A stretch of DNA of 64,000 nucleotides, from positions 124,001 through 188,000 of the forward strand of contig JAZKYY010000017.1 of the NCBI GenBank assembly GCA_045612365.1, in the 5' to 3' direction. Source of the stretch: RGIG9608 sp045612365. Its GTDB lineage: Bacteria > Bacteroidota > Bacteroidia > Bacteroidales > Paludibacteraceae. How positions within the stretch are numbered: position 1 is the stretch's first letter; each line of letters starts with the position of its first letter. The notes under the pieces are model-generated. The model had not been told where the DNA came from, did no database searches, and worked only from the letters and a program-made list of their open reading frames with translations. The position numbers and the translations under genes were made by a program. Of this stretch, positions 34,116 to 44,868 are shown piece after piece.

Positions 34116-36341
34116 ATGAAAAAACTATCTGTAGCGTTGGTGGTGTTTGTGTGCTTTTCGTGCATAAACAACAATAATAACGTAGCAATCACTCCTCTGC
34201 CTATCAAGGTGGAGATGAATGAAGGTAAGTTTGTAATCAATCAGAATACTTCTTTTTACATAAGTAAATCGGTAACAGATATTGCCTTGCTTCACACAAA
34301 TATTGAGAGCGTATTTCCGCAAGTAGTGTTTTCGGCAGATAAATCAAATAGGAATCAAATTGAATTTTTGTTTGTCGATACGCTTGCCGGCGAGGCGTAC
34401 GAATTGAATGTTTCTCCTCGTAAGATAGAAGTAAAAGCATCGTCGGGAGCAGGATTTTTCTACGCTTTGCAAACGCTCAAGCAATGCGAACAAAACGGAG
34501 AGATTCCTTGCATGAGGGTTTGTGACTCGCCACGCTTTGCTTACCGTGGTATGCACCTCGATGTGTCGCGCCACTTTTTTTCGGTCGACTTCATCAAAAA
34601 ACAACTCGACATGATGGCTCACTACAAGCTCAACCGTTTCCATTGGCATCTTACCGACGGTGCAGGTTGGCGCATCGAGATAAAAAGCTATCCTCGCCTC
34701 ACGGAGTTTGCTGCTTGGCGTCAAGGCAAATGGAAAGCATGGTGGTCAGGCAACAGACATTACTGCGAACAAACCGAAGCTGGTGCTTATGGCGGCTACT
34801 ACACACAAGAAGAGGTGCGAGAAATTGTGGCTTACGCAGCCGAAAGACATATTACTATAATTCCGGAAATAGAAATGCCAGGACATTCAGAAGAGGTGCT
34901 CGCTACTTATCCGCAGCTTGCATGTTCGGGCAAGCCTTACACCAATGCCGACCTTTGTATTGGTAACGAAGAGACGTTTGAATTTTTGCAAAATGTACTG
35001 ACTGAGGTAATGGAACTTTTCCCATCGAAGCAAATACACATCGGTGGCGACGAGGCAGGTAAGTCTGCTTGGAAAACTTGCCCCAAATGCCAGCGCCGTA
35101 TGCGAGATGAGCAATTGAAAAATGTTGACGAGTTGCAAAGTTATATGGTGCTTCGTATCGAAGATTTTTTGAAAGCAAATGGTCGCGAACTTGTTGGTTG
35201 GAACGAGATAATGGCAGGCGGTGTGTCGCAAGAAGCTATCGTAATGGCTTGGACCAACGAGGTGGAAGGGTTTAAGGCAGCTCGTGCTGGCAATCGTGTA
35301 ATTATGGTGCCCGGGGCATATTGCTATTTTGACATGTATCAGGCCAATCCTGCAACTCAACCCGAAGCCATTGGCGGATACATCAACTTGGAAAAAGTTT
35401 ATGGTTACAATCCTGCGCCAATAGATTCTTTGAGCGCAGAACAACATAAAAATATCTTGGGCGTGCAAGCAAATCTTTGGACAGAATATGTTCCAACAGA
35501 AGAACATGCCGAACAAATGATTTACCCACGTTTGTTGGCATTGGCAGAAATAGCATGGACAAAAAATGAGTTGAAAAACTGGGACAACTTTAAGCAACGT
35601 GCCAATGCACAAATCAAAGTTTTGCAAGCGAAGGGTTATAATGCTTTTTCTCTTTCGGACGAGCCAAACATTGTGCAAGAGATGTTTGCAGAAGAACGCA
35701 AGGTGCGTCTCACAATGTCGTCGGAGCGTTACCCTGTAGAAATTCGCTACACCACCGACGGTAGCGAGCCAACTTCGGAATCAATGCTCTACACCGAACC
35801 TATAGAAATTACCGATGCTGTGGTGCTTTCGGTGGCGTTGTTCGATGGTGGCAAAAGAGTTGGTCCTGTGGTGCAAAAACCTTACGGGTTCCACAAAGCA
35901 TTGGGCAAAACGATTACTTACAACAATGCTGGTTACGGCAAAGCATATTCGGCTGGTGGCGACAATGCTTTAGTTGATGGCATCACGGGAAGTTTTTCGT
36001 ACACCGATGGTTGTTGGCAAGGTTTTTCTCTCAACGATATGGACGTAACGATTGATTTGGATTCCGTACAACAAATTTCTTCTATTAATGCTACATTTAT
36101 GCAACTGCTTGGACCTTGGGTTTGGCTACCTTCTGAAGTGGAAATTTTAGTTTCGGATGATAACAAAACATTTACTCCAATATTTATATGGAAAAGCGAC
36201 ATCCCAACCACGCAAGAGGGACTGATTCTGAAAAAAATCGGTTTTGAAGGCGAAACATCAGCACGATTCATTCGCTACAAAGCCAAAACTTGTGGCATAG
36301 AACACGGCTGGATGTTTGTTGATGAAATTGTGGTAATGTAA
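34116..36341 (+). CDS. Beta-N-acetylhexosaminidase, glycoside hydrolase family 20
   Basis: The enzyme removes terminal GlcNAc or GalNAc from glycans by substrate-assisted catalysis. The 741-residue precursor has a lipoprotein signal ending in CFSC and an N-terminal GH20b domain. The catalytic barrel carries HIGGDEAG with the catalytic pair Asp312-Glu313. A chitobiase-type C-terminal strand domain (IRYTTDGSEPTSES) and a discoidin-like domain near the end follow. The frame is open from 34071, but the signal peptide begins at the ATG at 34116. It is probably surface- or periplasm-anchored for host or microbial glycan use. Confidence 0.95.
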   Translation: MKKLSVALVVFVCFSCINNNNNVAITPLPIKVEMNEGKFVINQNTSFYISKSVTDIALLHTNIESVFPQVVFSADKSNRNQIEFLFVDTLAGEAYELNVSPRKIEVKASSGAGFFYALQTLKQCEQNGEIPCMRVCDSPRFAYRGMHLDVSRHFFSVDFIKKQLDMMAHYKLNRFHWHLTDGAGWRIEIKSYPRLTEFAAWRQGKWKAWWSGNRHYCEQTEAGAYGGYYTQEEVREIVAYAAERHITIIPEIEMPGHSEEVLATYPQLACSGKPYTNADLCIGNEETFEFLQNVLTEVMELFPSKQIHIGGDEAGKSAWKTCPKCQRRMRDEQLKNVDELQSYMVLRIEDFLKANGRELVGWNEIMAGGVSQEAIVMAWTNEVEGFKAARAGNRVIMVPGAYCYFDMYQANPATQPEAIGGYINLEKVYGYNPAPIDSLSAEQHKNILGVQANLWTEYVPTEEHAEQMIYPRLLALAEIAWTKNELKNWDNFKQRANAQIKVLQAKGYNAFSLSDEPNIVQEMFAEERKVRLTMSSERYPVEIRYTTDGSEPTSESMLYTEPIEITDAVVLSVALFDGGKRVGPVVQKPYGFHKALGKTITYNNAGYGKAYSAGGDNALVDGITGSFSYTDGCWQGFSLNDMDVTIDLDSVQQISSINATFMQLLGPWVWLPSEVEILVSDDNKTFTPIFIWKSDIPTTQEGLILKKIGFEGETSARFIRYKAKTCGIEHGWMFVDEIVVM

Positions 36342-36346
36342 AAAAA

Positions 36347-36381
36347 TAAGAGAGAGAGTGAAAAAAAATCATTCTCTCTTA
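36347..36381. terminator. Convergent terminator between hexosaminidase and M23 genes
   Basis: An AGAGAGAGTGA arm pairs with TCATTCTCTCTT across an A-rich loop, with a wobble or mismatch. The stem overlaps the last codon of the minus-strand gene. Confidence 0.5.
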
Positions 36382-37356
36382 ATCCAAAAGTTGTCCTGCA
36401 TTGTTGGAAAGCTGCACCATTAGGTCATACTCCTCAGGCGAAAGATCAAGAAAATAGTAGTTATGCGGATTTTGTGGTACACCCTTAAACCGAACTTCGT
36501 AGTGAAGGTGAGGGCCTGTAGATTTTCCTGTATTTCCCACATAAGCAATCACATCGCCACGCGAAACTTTTTTACCCTTTCTGATGCCTTGTGCAAAACC
36601 ATGCAAGTGAGCATAGCGAGTTTCATAGCCATAGCCGTGGTCAATCTTTAGTAAGTTTCCATAACCACGTTGCCAACCTACAAAGGTAACTTCTCCATCA
36701 GCAGTAGCAAATACGTCGGTGCCTGTTGGTGCAGTAAAGTCCATTCCTTCGTGCATTTTTACCGTACGATAAATAGGGTCGATACGACGTCCATAACCCG
36801 ATGCCACTCTTGTAAGATCCTTGTTCAAAACAGGTTGAATAGCTGGCAAATGCTTAAGCATGGTTTCTTTATTTTTGGCTAACTCCACAATTTCATCGTA
36901 TGACTTGGATTGCAAATAAATCTCCTTTGACAACTGATCGAGTTGCTTGGTGGTGGAAATCATAATTTCAGAATTGGTCATTCCCATTAGGTTTTCGTAA
37001 CGATTCACTCCGCCAATGCTCCCTTTGCGAACAGAAAGAGGAATAGGATCTGCCAGAAAAACCACTCGGTAAAGATTATTGTCTCGCTCTTGTAAGTCGT
37101 CAACAATTTCTTGCAATTCAGCAGATTTCTTTTTTAGAATCTCATATTGGAGGGTCATCTGGTAGTTTTCTTTTCTCAGTTTTTCTTCTTTTGGGGATTC
37201 AAAAAAGTAGTTAAAAAGAAAAAAGAACACAATTGCCAAAAGCAATGCCAAAAGAACATTGTTTATCACTTTCTTTAGAACGTTAGTAAAGGAATTTTCT
37301 ATTCGTTCATAAGTAAGTTTTTCGGGGTCGAATCTGAATTTTACGTTCTTTTTCAT
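36379..37356 (-). CDS. M23-family murein endopeptidase with membrane anchor
   Basis: The 325-residue protein has one membrane helix (about residues 33-52), a coiled coil (55-95) and a C-terminal LytM/peptidase M23 domain. Zinc ligands are visible in MHEGMDFTAPTG (His and Asp) and in GPHLHYEVRF (HxH). Such proteins cut peptide cross-links or, with a coiled coil, regulate amidases in division. The linker contains an unusual conserved-looking block at 110-150. It is transcribed alone from a consensus promoter. Confidence 0.93.
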   Translation of the reverse strand: MKKNVKFRFDPEKLTYERIENSFTNVLKKVINNVLLALLLAIVFFFLFNYFFESPKEEKLRKENYQMTLQYEILKKKSAELQEIVDDLQERDNNLYRVVFLADPIPLSVRKGSIGGVNRYENLMGMTNSEIMISTTKQLDQLSKEIYLQSKSYDEIVELAKNKETMLKHLPAIQPVLNKDLTRVASGYGRRIDPIYRTVKMHEGMDFTAPTGTDVFATADGEVTFVGWQRGYGNLLKIDHGYGYETRYAHLHGFAQGIRKGKKVSRGDVIAYVGNTGKSTGPHLHYEVRFKGVPQNPHNYYFLDLSPEEYDLMVQLSNNAGQLLD

Positions 37357-37388
37357 CGATCACTTTTGGGGTTTAGGATTGTACCTTG

Positions 37389-37419
37389 CAAAGGTAATAT
37401 TTTTTCAAAAAAACACAAA
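37389..37419 (-). promoter_or_regulatory. Promoter of the M23 peptidase gene
   Basis: On the minus strand TTTG (37419-37416) is followed after exactly 19 bases by TACCTTTG (37396-37389), a perfect match to both boxes. Confidence 0.8.
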
Positions 37420-37484
37420 CTGCTTATTTTCAAACACTTTTATATAAACTAAGATAAAAATCACTCTCTAAGAAATCATAATCT

Positions 37485-40400
37485 TTATCTTGTGAGCATT
37501 AATTTAATACTGAAACCAAAATTAGAATTAGCAACGGGATAAGAAGTTGAAATCAGCGGATTACTCATTTGATAATCGTAGAAAAGTCGCAAATTAAGTC
37601 TCGATGAGAATACGTAATCGGCACTTACTTTTACTCCTATTGTTTTATTTCCACTAGTTGGTTGCACATCATCTGTGTCGATCTTCCGAATAATGGTTTT
37701 GATATCTTTGAATGAAAAATCGATGCGAGTGGTGAGGTTGTTTTTGACTTTTGAGGTTTTATTTTTTAGTTTGAGAATGACATCAAAATCTTTTACCACA
37801 TAACCAAGCCCTACAACCCATTCATCGTTGGACGATTCTACAACCTGTAGACTAGTTAAGTTAAGTGTCATGTTTCGTTGCTTTCGATACTCGAGTTTGG
37901 CAGTCAAACTATTTTTCATAGCCACGTCCATACCAATGAGTGGACTGAAGCTTTCACTGAATGAGACGCTTGTAATATCGTACTGCGATGAAGGAATAGG
38001 ATTACCCGAAAGTACATCTTGTACAAATCCTAAACCATCTCGATTTTCTACATAGTTGGCATAAGAGGAGTATTGTCCTACGTTGTATGTACACTGATAA
38101 GCATGCTTTAGTGCAACGGTTTTGAAATGTTTTTTTACCCAAGCAATTCGAGAAAGTCCATCGTAAGAAATACTCCAGTTTGGCAATAAACTTAACAATG
38201 ACGGCAATGGCGACTTCTCCACCTTTTCAATTGGACGATTGGTGTAAGCAGCAAAAAATGCTGGAATAAGAACATCGGGCGAATTGAGGTTATAAGCTCC
38301 TTTGGAGGCATCGTATTTCTTCCCAGCCAACGAAGACAAATCTTTCATAAAACCATAAGTTGGGTAAAGCGTATTGGTGTACTTGCTTTGCAGATGGTTT
38401 GCAATGAATTGGCGATTGGACTTAAAGTTCTGATAAGCTTTTGAACTGTAATTATTTTTGGAATTACCTATGCTCCAAAATGAAGTTGCAATGGCAGCAC
38501 TAGTCATTCTAAAAGTTCCATTAAATGTAGTAGGCATACCCTCGTACATGTACTGAATACTTTGCTGATCGGTAGTAACGTATTTTGCAGATAGATTGAT
38601 TTTAAGTCCTGCAATAGGTTCAACGTTAGCTTTAATATCCAAGTCGCGCGCTTTGGCTAGTGTAGCAGGATTTATAATGGAATCATTCTTCATAAGCCAA
38701 TTGTTTTCCCATGCCTTATGTACATAATTCTCGCCAGGAATACCAAACGAAAAATCAAGTCCCGGAGTTAGAACCTTATTGACTGATGACTGACCAAAAA
38801 ACTTGGCGTCATTCATAAAACCAGGCAATGTAAGACTTCCTGTTTCCTTGTACGACACGGAGAATCGACGCAACATCATCAAAAAGCGAACAGAAAAATC
38901 ACCAACTTCTTTTGCTATATTTTTTTTGTTAGGATCAATGGTTTTAATCTTAACCCTAAGGTTTTCTGTATCCTTATTTGAAGAGAACCTAATGCTATTT
39001 TTATCTTGAATGCTGTATTTAACTTTAACAGGTTTGCCTCTCTCATCAGTGATATCAACCTCTACTTCTTCGGTTCTCAGGCTATGAGAAATAGTTATAG
39101 GTTGTTTCTTTTTCAATTTGATAGTAACTTCAAAAGTTTTAGGTTTGTATTTGCTTTTCTTATTGTTAGTAGATGAAGATGAATACTTTTTATTTACATC
39201 CTTTAGGTATTTGAATTTATTGTAGAATGTTTCGAGATTGAATTGCCCATCTACTTGCCAACTATTGACATTGGAAATAACATTGCCCATGTTCAAATCA
39301 TTTTCTAAAACAACGCCTCTCTCCCAGTTGTATGACGACGCATATTGTCCATTGACTGCAATCCATTCGAGATAAGGAATTTTATTGATAGGTAAAGTAT
39401 AAGACGCAGTAAATGACTGCTGGTAGGATAATGGACGTCCACCAACTTTTAGACTTTGCATTACCGTATCTTTCCAATTTTCGTATTCATCGGGGAAAAA
39501 CTCTCGATTTACAGGTGCGTATTTTGTTTCGTCGATGCGAGAATTAGCTGCTGAGTTGAACGAGAATTTAAGGTTCTTTGTCAGATCATACTTAAAGTCA
39601 AACTTTCTGTCCCAATTGAAATCTTTGATATAAGAAAGCAAAGTATTGTCTTGCCAAGAGGTTGGAGCTTCCATTGTTCCTACCAAATCTCGCTTAAGTG
39701 TTTCCGAATAATTACGAGCAATGTTCACCGAAAAACCAATTCGACTAGGCATATAATACAAACTAAAATCTTGAATGATTTTAAAAATAGGTTTGTTTAA
39801 TTTTTTGGAATTTTTGAAAGGTTCCCAAGGTTTTGGCGTAGTGTTGAAATCGTAATTAAACGAGCCTTGATGTTGTTTTGTAAAATCGCGTTCTGTTTCT
39901 GGATCCAAATCAGACGTTTCATTATAAGCATACGAAAATGAGAAGTTTGCAGGATCATAGATACGAGGTTTGCTACCTGAATAATCTACTTTGACATTTG
40001 TCAAATTCACACTTTTTGTTGTTGCCTTTGTAATGGAATTTTTCTTGAGTTCATCTTTTTCTTGCTCTGATTCCAAGTTATCAATAGCATCTTTCAAGAG
40101 AACATCTTGGTCAAGTGGGTTGTATTTTGGCTTGATGTAATCTTGTGAATAGGAGAAGAAAATAGGCAAGTGAACCTTTGCCTTTTCGGGGAAAAGTTTT
40201 CCTAACTCAAAAGCAGTAGAAAGATTTACTTGATATCTATCATCCATATTTCTGCTCTGAACATTGTCTTCTATTCCTCCAAAACCAGCTGTTTCTATTC
40301 GTCCAGAAACGTTAAAATTACCAAAATCAGAAAAACTAATGGCCAGGTCAGACAAAGCGCCCCAACCTCCGTCTTCGTTGTATTCGGTTAGGCGAAGTTC

Positions 40401-43400
40401 ATTTGCCCAAATTTCTGCCGATTTTGGAGTGCGTCCATTATTTCTAGCCCCAATCATAATGGTTTCTACATCGCCCAGATTAGGATTACCAACAACTGTA
40501 ACTTTGTTTTGAATTCGTTCCGGATCGTATTCCGAATAAGGAAGGAGAAACGAAACAGAGCTACTTTCTCTTTTACTTTCTTTGTTTCTATTTTGTTTCA
40601 CTTTAGTCAGCAATGAAAGTGGGAAATCTATCATATTTTCTTGAGGCCAAACTGCAGCCCCCTCTTCCATAGCATAGCGACCTTTTGGGGTAATTTTCAA
40701 AGGAACTTCGTATTCATAATAATTACTTGTAAGGTCACTACCTATACGCAAGAATATGCTTACTTCGTTGTCTTTTAGTTCATCGGTTTTTTCTTCAATC
40801 AACTTTTCTGCGTGAGCAAACATCTGAATCCTTCCGTACTGACGCAAGTCGAATGAAAGATTTTTATACACAGCACGAGAATCATTAGGAGAAAGGTTGA
40901 CCACTTTCATTTGCAACGATTGTTCGTTTTGTTGACGAATTTGAGGTTGGCTTGGGTCTGTTTCGCGAGTTACTCCTGGAGGCAAAACATAATTTACAGG
41001 TTCTTTGTTAGAATTTTCTTCGATGCTCACGGCAGAAATATCAAGAGAGGCATCGGTTGTTGGAGGTGTGCTTATGTCGTAAAGATGTTTAGAATAAACT
41101 TTCCAATCACCACGAACAAGACGCAGAGTACCAAAACGTAAGTGAGTCTCTTCTTCAAAACCACTTAAGAAAAGACGCATAAAACGAATTGATCTAAAAT
41201 CTCGAATATTTCCTTGTTGAGAGGTATATTCTCGTATTGGCACCTTGAACTGATACCAATCTACTTGACTTTTTGTTCCATTTTTAAGTTCTACAGTAGC
41301 TGTAATTTTATCATTGATAAAACCTTTTCCTACTTCCAGATCAGCTTTAGTTAATGGAACTCTATATTCAAAATATTTCTCATTTTCGTTTAAGGTGTTG
41401 TCTACGTTGATATCTTCTACATCTGGAGTTATAGTAGCAGAGGTAGAATATGATTCCGTACTTTTGCTAGGAGAAGCCGAGTTCCCTTCTGTTCCGTTGT
41501 AGTATTTATAACGTTCCAAAATAGAACGTTCTTCGGCATCGAAGTCCGATCCTCTGTAGTGGTGAAAATTGTCGCCTGCAGGGTCATTTAATGGAGAAAA
41601 AGGATCGTTCTGCTGTGTTTGAAGAGCACTGCTTGAAAGTTTACTTTTGTAGCTTTCTACATACTGTTGATATGAGTTAAAAGTAAATTCCTCCGATGTT
41701 TTCAACCCATCAAGACCTACGTCTTGGTTTTCACGAGCATCATCGTTATTATCAAAAGCCAAAACCGTTGATTGCATACGAGACACTCTACCCCATTTTG
41801 TTCGTTCCATTGATGTTGTGTCTCCAATTGCCGAAAGTCCATTTTCAAAAGACTTTCTTCCATCTTTCAAAATATCTTCCGAAATTTCTCCAAGATTCAA
41901 GTACAAATCACCGCCTTTCATCGTGTTCAACGAATCGTTTACAAACGGGTCCATCAACCAAAATTCTATGTATTCCACGTTAGAATTTTCAAAGTCGGTA
42001 ATGTCCAATTTTCGCATCATTCCTCCCCAGCGTGTTGCAGGATTCTGAAGCGAACCATCGCTATTGATTCTATCTGAATCAAGATTATAAGGTCCACGAA
42101 TAGTTGGGTAGAACGAAAGGTTCAGAACAGACAGATATGAAGATTCACCCATTGCCGACTCACGATTTGGGAAAAGTTCTTGTTCCAAAACCTCTCGGGT
42201 AAGGTGGTTCGATTGCAAATCTTTATTTTTACGAATATGGCTAGGCGTAGTACTATTATTTCTGTTAAATACACTATTGTCAATGGTATACCAAGAAAAT
42301 AAGGCACGATTTTCTCCGTATCTAGTATCGTTGATTAGCTTTGACTCAGCAAACTTGCTTGGTGTACTTGCCAATCTCCAATAATACGGATAAGAGATAT
42401 CAATGCTGGTTTCCGAAGTTTCAAAGTCGTCAAGATAAGAAAATCCTTTATTGTTTTCTATCTTTCGATGTCCAGGTATAAGTTGAGCAACTTCTGCATT
42501 GAACACAATGTTTGATGGTTGCGAAAGGTTGAGCAAAGGCAATTTGTCTAGCATATTTGTAAGCCATTGCGATTGATGTTGAATAGCAGCATTCACTCCC
42601 CAGATGGTGTTCGACAAAGGTTCAGATCCCATTGCTACTTTCGTTACCAAAGGCATTTCGGAAAGATGCATAACTGTGGCACCTACCGAGATATTTTTGT
42701 TGAAAGCATATTCTAAATGCGTTCCAACCAAAGTTTTGCGTTGCAGATTGAACAATGATTGATTTTCAAGAGAAACATCAATGGCAGTCCCAGAGGCCAA
42801 TAGAGACTCGTCGAGAATAGTTACTGTTCCCATAATGTAGTCTACGATGTAATCAACATTTTCGGTCAACGTGCGACCACCTGCCGTTACTACTACAGAC
42901 CCGCGAGTTACATTCATTGCATTCAGCTGAATCTCTGACGAAGAGGTTGCCTTAAATTTCCCTTTTATTACAAATTTATTTTTCTCTTTCAGTTCATTGA
43001 CAACCACAAGAGTTGAGTCATACAACTCTTCAAAAACATACTTGTCTGCAATAGTATTATTCCCAATCGCTTTTCGCAAATGACTTCCAAAAGGTTCAAG
43101 AACTGGGAAAAATATGCGTCCAGAGGATGCTTTGATGGTAAATCCTTCTACAAAGTCGAAGTTTCCATCTGGATGTACCTCTTGTCGAGAATCCAAGCGA
43201 TCTAGATTCATCACCTTTATCAGCAATTTATTTCGGATGTTGCCTTCGCTCAAATAATTAAGATATGTGCCTGTTGAGTCGTTTCGATGCTGAATTTCCA
43301 ATTTGAATTTTTCTGGTTGTACTTGAGATGCACCCAAGTAGTAGACGTTTTTCATCATTAAATCCCAAATAGGAGTTTTGGGAGATTGCACTGTATTTTT

Positions 43401-44858
43401 CAGCAATTTAAGGAATAGCGCATCAGAAGAATCAATTGCGTCGGTAGAAAATTCACCAACTTGGTAGGTTTTTCCCCCATAAGTATATTCAAATGCGACT
43501 GCAAGAACCTCATCGGCATTGAGTGCGCTCTGCAAAGAAATGTATCCAAGTTGAGAGTTGAACGAATACTCCGATGGGTCAAGACGACGAGCACTTTCTA
43601 TTTTTTCGTAATCATCGCCAGCTTCTAGAAGATAATTATTTGAAAGTGTTGTGTTGGCGATTTGTATGTCACGAACATTAGCATCGCCAGCGATGGAAGC
43701 ATATAAAGTATTAGCGTTATTGGTTGGTAAAACTCCCTGCGAAGTCCACATTGTGTTGTTTTTTATTCTTTTGCCTTCACCCAAGTCCATAAAAGCAACA
43801 ATGTTTCGAGCTTCATCAAAATGTCCACGCTTATTGGTTACCCACACTTCTACACGATTTATGGTTACACCGGAAGAAATAACCGGTAATTGCGACATTG
43901 ATTTTTCATAATTATCTCTAAAATAATGCGCAAGAAAGAAGTGTCTGTTTTCTTCGTAACGGTCTATCTCTATTTCAAATTCACGAAGCTGAGATCCTCC
44001 CTTACTGCTAACAGTTTTGGATTCTGATTGTTGCTGCGAAACTACCGCTGTAACATTCAACTTCCCGAATTGCAATTCTGTTTTTATACCAAACAAAGCA
44101 GAACTTCCTTTTATCAAAGAACCTTTTATCGGCATACTCACGTTACCAGCCTCGAGTTTTCTAATGATTTCGTCTTCTTTTCCGGAATAGGAAAGTTTTA
44201 GCATCTGTTGGTCGAAATCAAAAGAAGATTCAGTATTGTAGTTCAAATTGAAATTAACCTTGTTACCCACTTTTCCGTTCACGCTCAACTGAATGTTTTC
44301 ATCAAAATCAAACGTAGTAGTTTTTCTTAAACGCTCAGATAGTGCGGGATTGTTTATTCTGTTGTATAGCACTCCAAAGGTAATTTCGGCCGATCCTTGA
44401 GTTTTAAGTTGAACTCCTCCGGGCCCAAAAATTTTGTCTGCAGGACCAATATTGAATTTTATATCAGTAAGGCTAAATTTCGAGTCGTAACTCTCAAATT
44501 TCTCAGAATTTTTCTTTCGCCAATTCTCTTGCATCTCTTTCTCGAGGGTATAGTTTTGGTACTCTTCGGGAGAAAGCATGAAAGGAGAAGCAATTTCCAT
44601 GTCGCCAACTTTTGTTCGAATAATGTAGCTTCCCGTGGTAGGATCAAATTCCACCTCTGTTTTAACATTGTTTGGGGGTTGTAAATCTAGAGGTACTTCG
44701 GCAACCAGATCTTCGTAATTGTCTATTTGATTATCGCTAACAATAAATAAAGGATTTTTTTGCGCAGAAAATGTTGCTGTGCTATCAGTAGGCTCTGCAA
44801 AAACAAGTCTACCGACGAACAACAGAACAAAAACAAATATGTTTTTCAAACCACGCAT
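37485..44858 (-). CDS. sprA: Type IX secretion translocon SprA (Sov)
   Basis: SprA forms the very large outer-membrane barrel through which type IX cargo passes. The 2457-residue protein has a cleavable signal (residues 1-21, ending VFA). Two SprA-type N-terminal regions are seen, one with LTDIKFNIGPADKIFGPGGV around residue 150. Long stretches of alternating strands with aromatic ends follow, up to a final barrel strand ending FGFSIKLMLTR. The size and the adjacent ruvA match Sov/SprA loci. The leucine-rich-repeat protein at 51660 carries a fitting sorting tail. It starts 10 bases after ruvA and is probably co-transcribed. Confidence 0.96.
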   Translation of the reverse strand: MRGLKNIFVFVLLFVGRLVFAEPTDSTATFSAQKNPLFIVSDNQIDNYEDLVAEVPLDLQPPNNVKTEVEFDPTTGSYIIRTKVGDMEIASPFMLSPEEYQNYTLEKEMQENWRKKNSEKFESYDSKFSLTDIKFNIGPADKIFGPGGVQLKTQGSAEITFGVLYNRINNPALSERLRKTTTFDFDENIQLSVNGKVGNKVNFNLNYNTESSFDFDQQMLKLSYSGKEDEIIRKLEAGNVSMPIKGSLIKGSSALFGIKTELQFGKLNVTAVVSQQQSESKTVSSKGGSQLREFEIEIDRYEENRHFFLAHYFRDNYEKSMSQLPVISSGVTINRVEVWVTNKRGHFDEARNIVAFMDLGEGKRIKNNTMWTSQGVLPTNNANTLYASIAGDANVRDIQIANTTLSNNYLLEAGDDYEKIESARRLDPSEYSFNSQLGYISLQSALNADEVLAVAFEYTYGGKTYQVGEFSTDAIDSSDALFLKLLKNTVQSPKTPIWDLMMKNVYYLGASQVQPEKFKLEIQHRNDSTGTYLNYLSEGNIRNKLLIKVMNLDRLDSRQEVHPDGNFDFVEGFTIKASSGRIFFPVLEPFGSHLRKAIGNNTIADKYVFEELYDSTLVVVNELKEKNKFVIKGKFKATSSSEIQLNAMNVTRGSVVVTAGGRTLTENVDYIVDYIMGTVTILDESLLASGTAIDVSLENQSLFNLQRKTLVGTHLEYAFNKNISVGATVMHLSEMPLVTKVAMGSEPLSNTIWGVNAAIQHQSQWLTNMLDKLPLLNLSQPSNIVFNAEVAQLIPGHRKIENNKGFSYLDDFETSETSIDISYPYYWRLASTPSKFAESKLINDTRYGENRALFSWYTIDNSVFNRNNSTTPSHIRKNKDLQSNHLTREVLEQELFPNRESAMGESSYLSVLNLSFYPTIRGPYNLDSDRINSDGSLQNPATRWGGMMRKLDITDFENSNVEYIEFWLMDPFVNDSLNTMKGGDLYLNLGEISEDILKDGRKSFENGLSAIGDTTSMERTKWGRVSRMQSTVLAFDNNDDARENQDVGLDGLKTSEEFTFNSYQQYVESYKSKLSSSALQTQQNDPFSPLNDPAGDNFHHYRGSDFDAEERSILERYKYYNGTEGNSASPSKSTESYSTSATITPDVEDINVDNTLNENEKYFEYRVPLTKADLEVGKGFINDKITATVELKNGTKSQVDWYQFKVPIREYTSQQGNIRDFRSIRFMRLFLSGFEEETHLRFGTLRLVRGDWKVYSKHLYDISTPPTTDASLDISAVSIEENSNKEPVNYVLPPGVTRETDPSQPQIRQQNEQSLQMKVVNLSPNDSRAVYKNLSFDLRQYGRIQMFAHAEKLIEEKTDELKDNEVSIFLRIGSDLTSNYYEYEVPLKITPKGRYAMEEGAAVWPQENMIDFPLSLLTKVKQNRNKESKRESSSVSFLLPYSEYDPERIQNKVTVVGNPNLGDVETIMIGARNNGRTPKSAEIWANELRLTEYNEDGGWGALSDLAISFSDFGNFNVSGRIETAGFGGIEDNVQSRNMDDRYQVNLSTAFELGKLFPEKAKVHLPIFFSYSQDYIKPKYNPLDQDVLLKDAIDNLESEQEKDELKKNSITKATTKSVNLTNVKVDYSGSKPRIYDPANFSFSYAYNETSDLDPETERDFTKQHQGSFNYDFNTTPKPWEPFKNSKKLNKPIFKIIQDFSLYYMPSRIGFSVNIARNYSETLKRDLVGTMEAPTSWQDNTLLSYIKDFNWDRKFDFKYDLTKNLKFSFNSAANSRIDETKYAPVNREFFPDEYENWKDTVMQSLKVGGRPLSYQQSFTASYTLPINKIPYLEWIAVNGQYASSYNWERGVVLENDLNMGNVISNVNSWQVDGQFNLETFYNKFKYLKDVNKKYSSSSTNNKKSKYKPKTFEVTIKLKKKQPITISHSLRTEEVEVDITDERGKPVKVKYSIQDKNSIRFSSNKDTENLRVKIKTIDPNKKNIAKEVGDFSVRFLMMLRRFSVSYKETGSLTLPGFMNDAKFFGQSSVNKVLTPGLDFSFGIPGENYVHKAWENNWLMKNDSIINPATLAKARDLDIKANVEPIAGLKINLSAKYVTTDQQSIQYMYEGMPTTFNGTFRMTSAAIATSFWSIGNSKNNYSSKAYQNFKSNRQFIANHLQSKYTNTLYPTYGFMKDLSSLAGKKYDASKGAYNLNSPDVLIPAFFAAYTNRPIEKVEKSPLPSLLSLLPNWSISYDGLSRIAWVKKHFKTVALKHAYQCTYNVGQYSSYANYVENRDGLGFVQDVLSGNPIPSSQYDITSVSFSESFSPLIGMDVAMKNSLTAKLEYRKQRNMTLNLTSLQVVESSNDEWVVGLGYVVKDFDVILKLKNKTSKVKNNLTTRIDFSFKDIKTIIRKIDTDDVQPTSGNKTIGVKVSADYVFSSRLNLRLFYDYQMSNPLISTSYPVANSNFGFSIKLMLTR

Positions 44859-44868
44859 TTAGATTTCC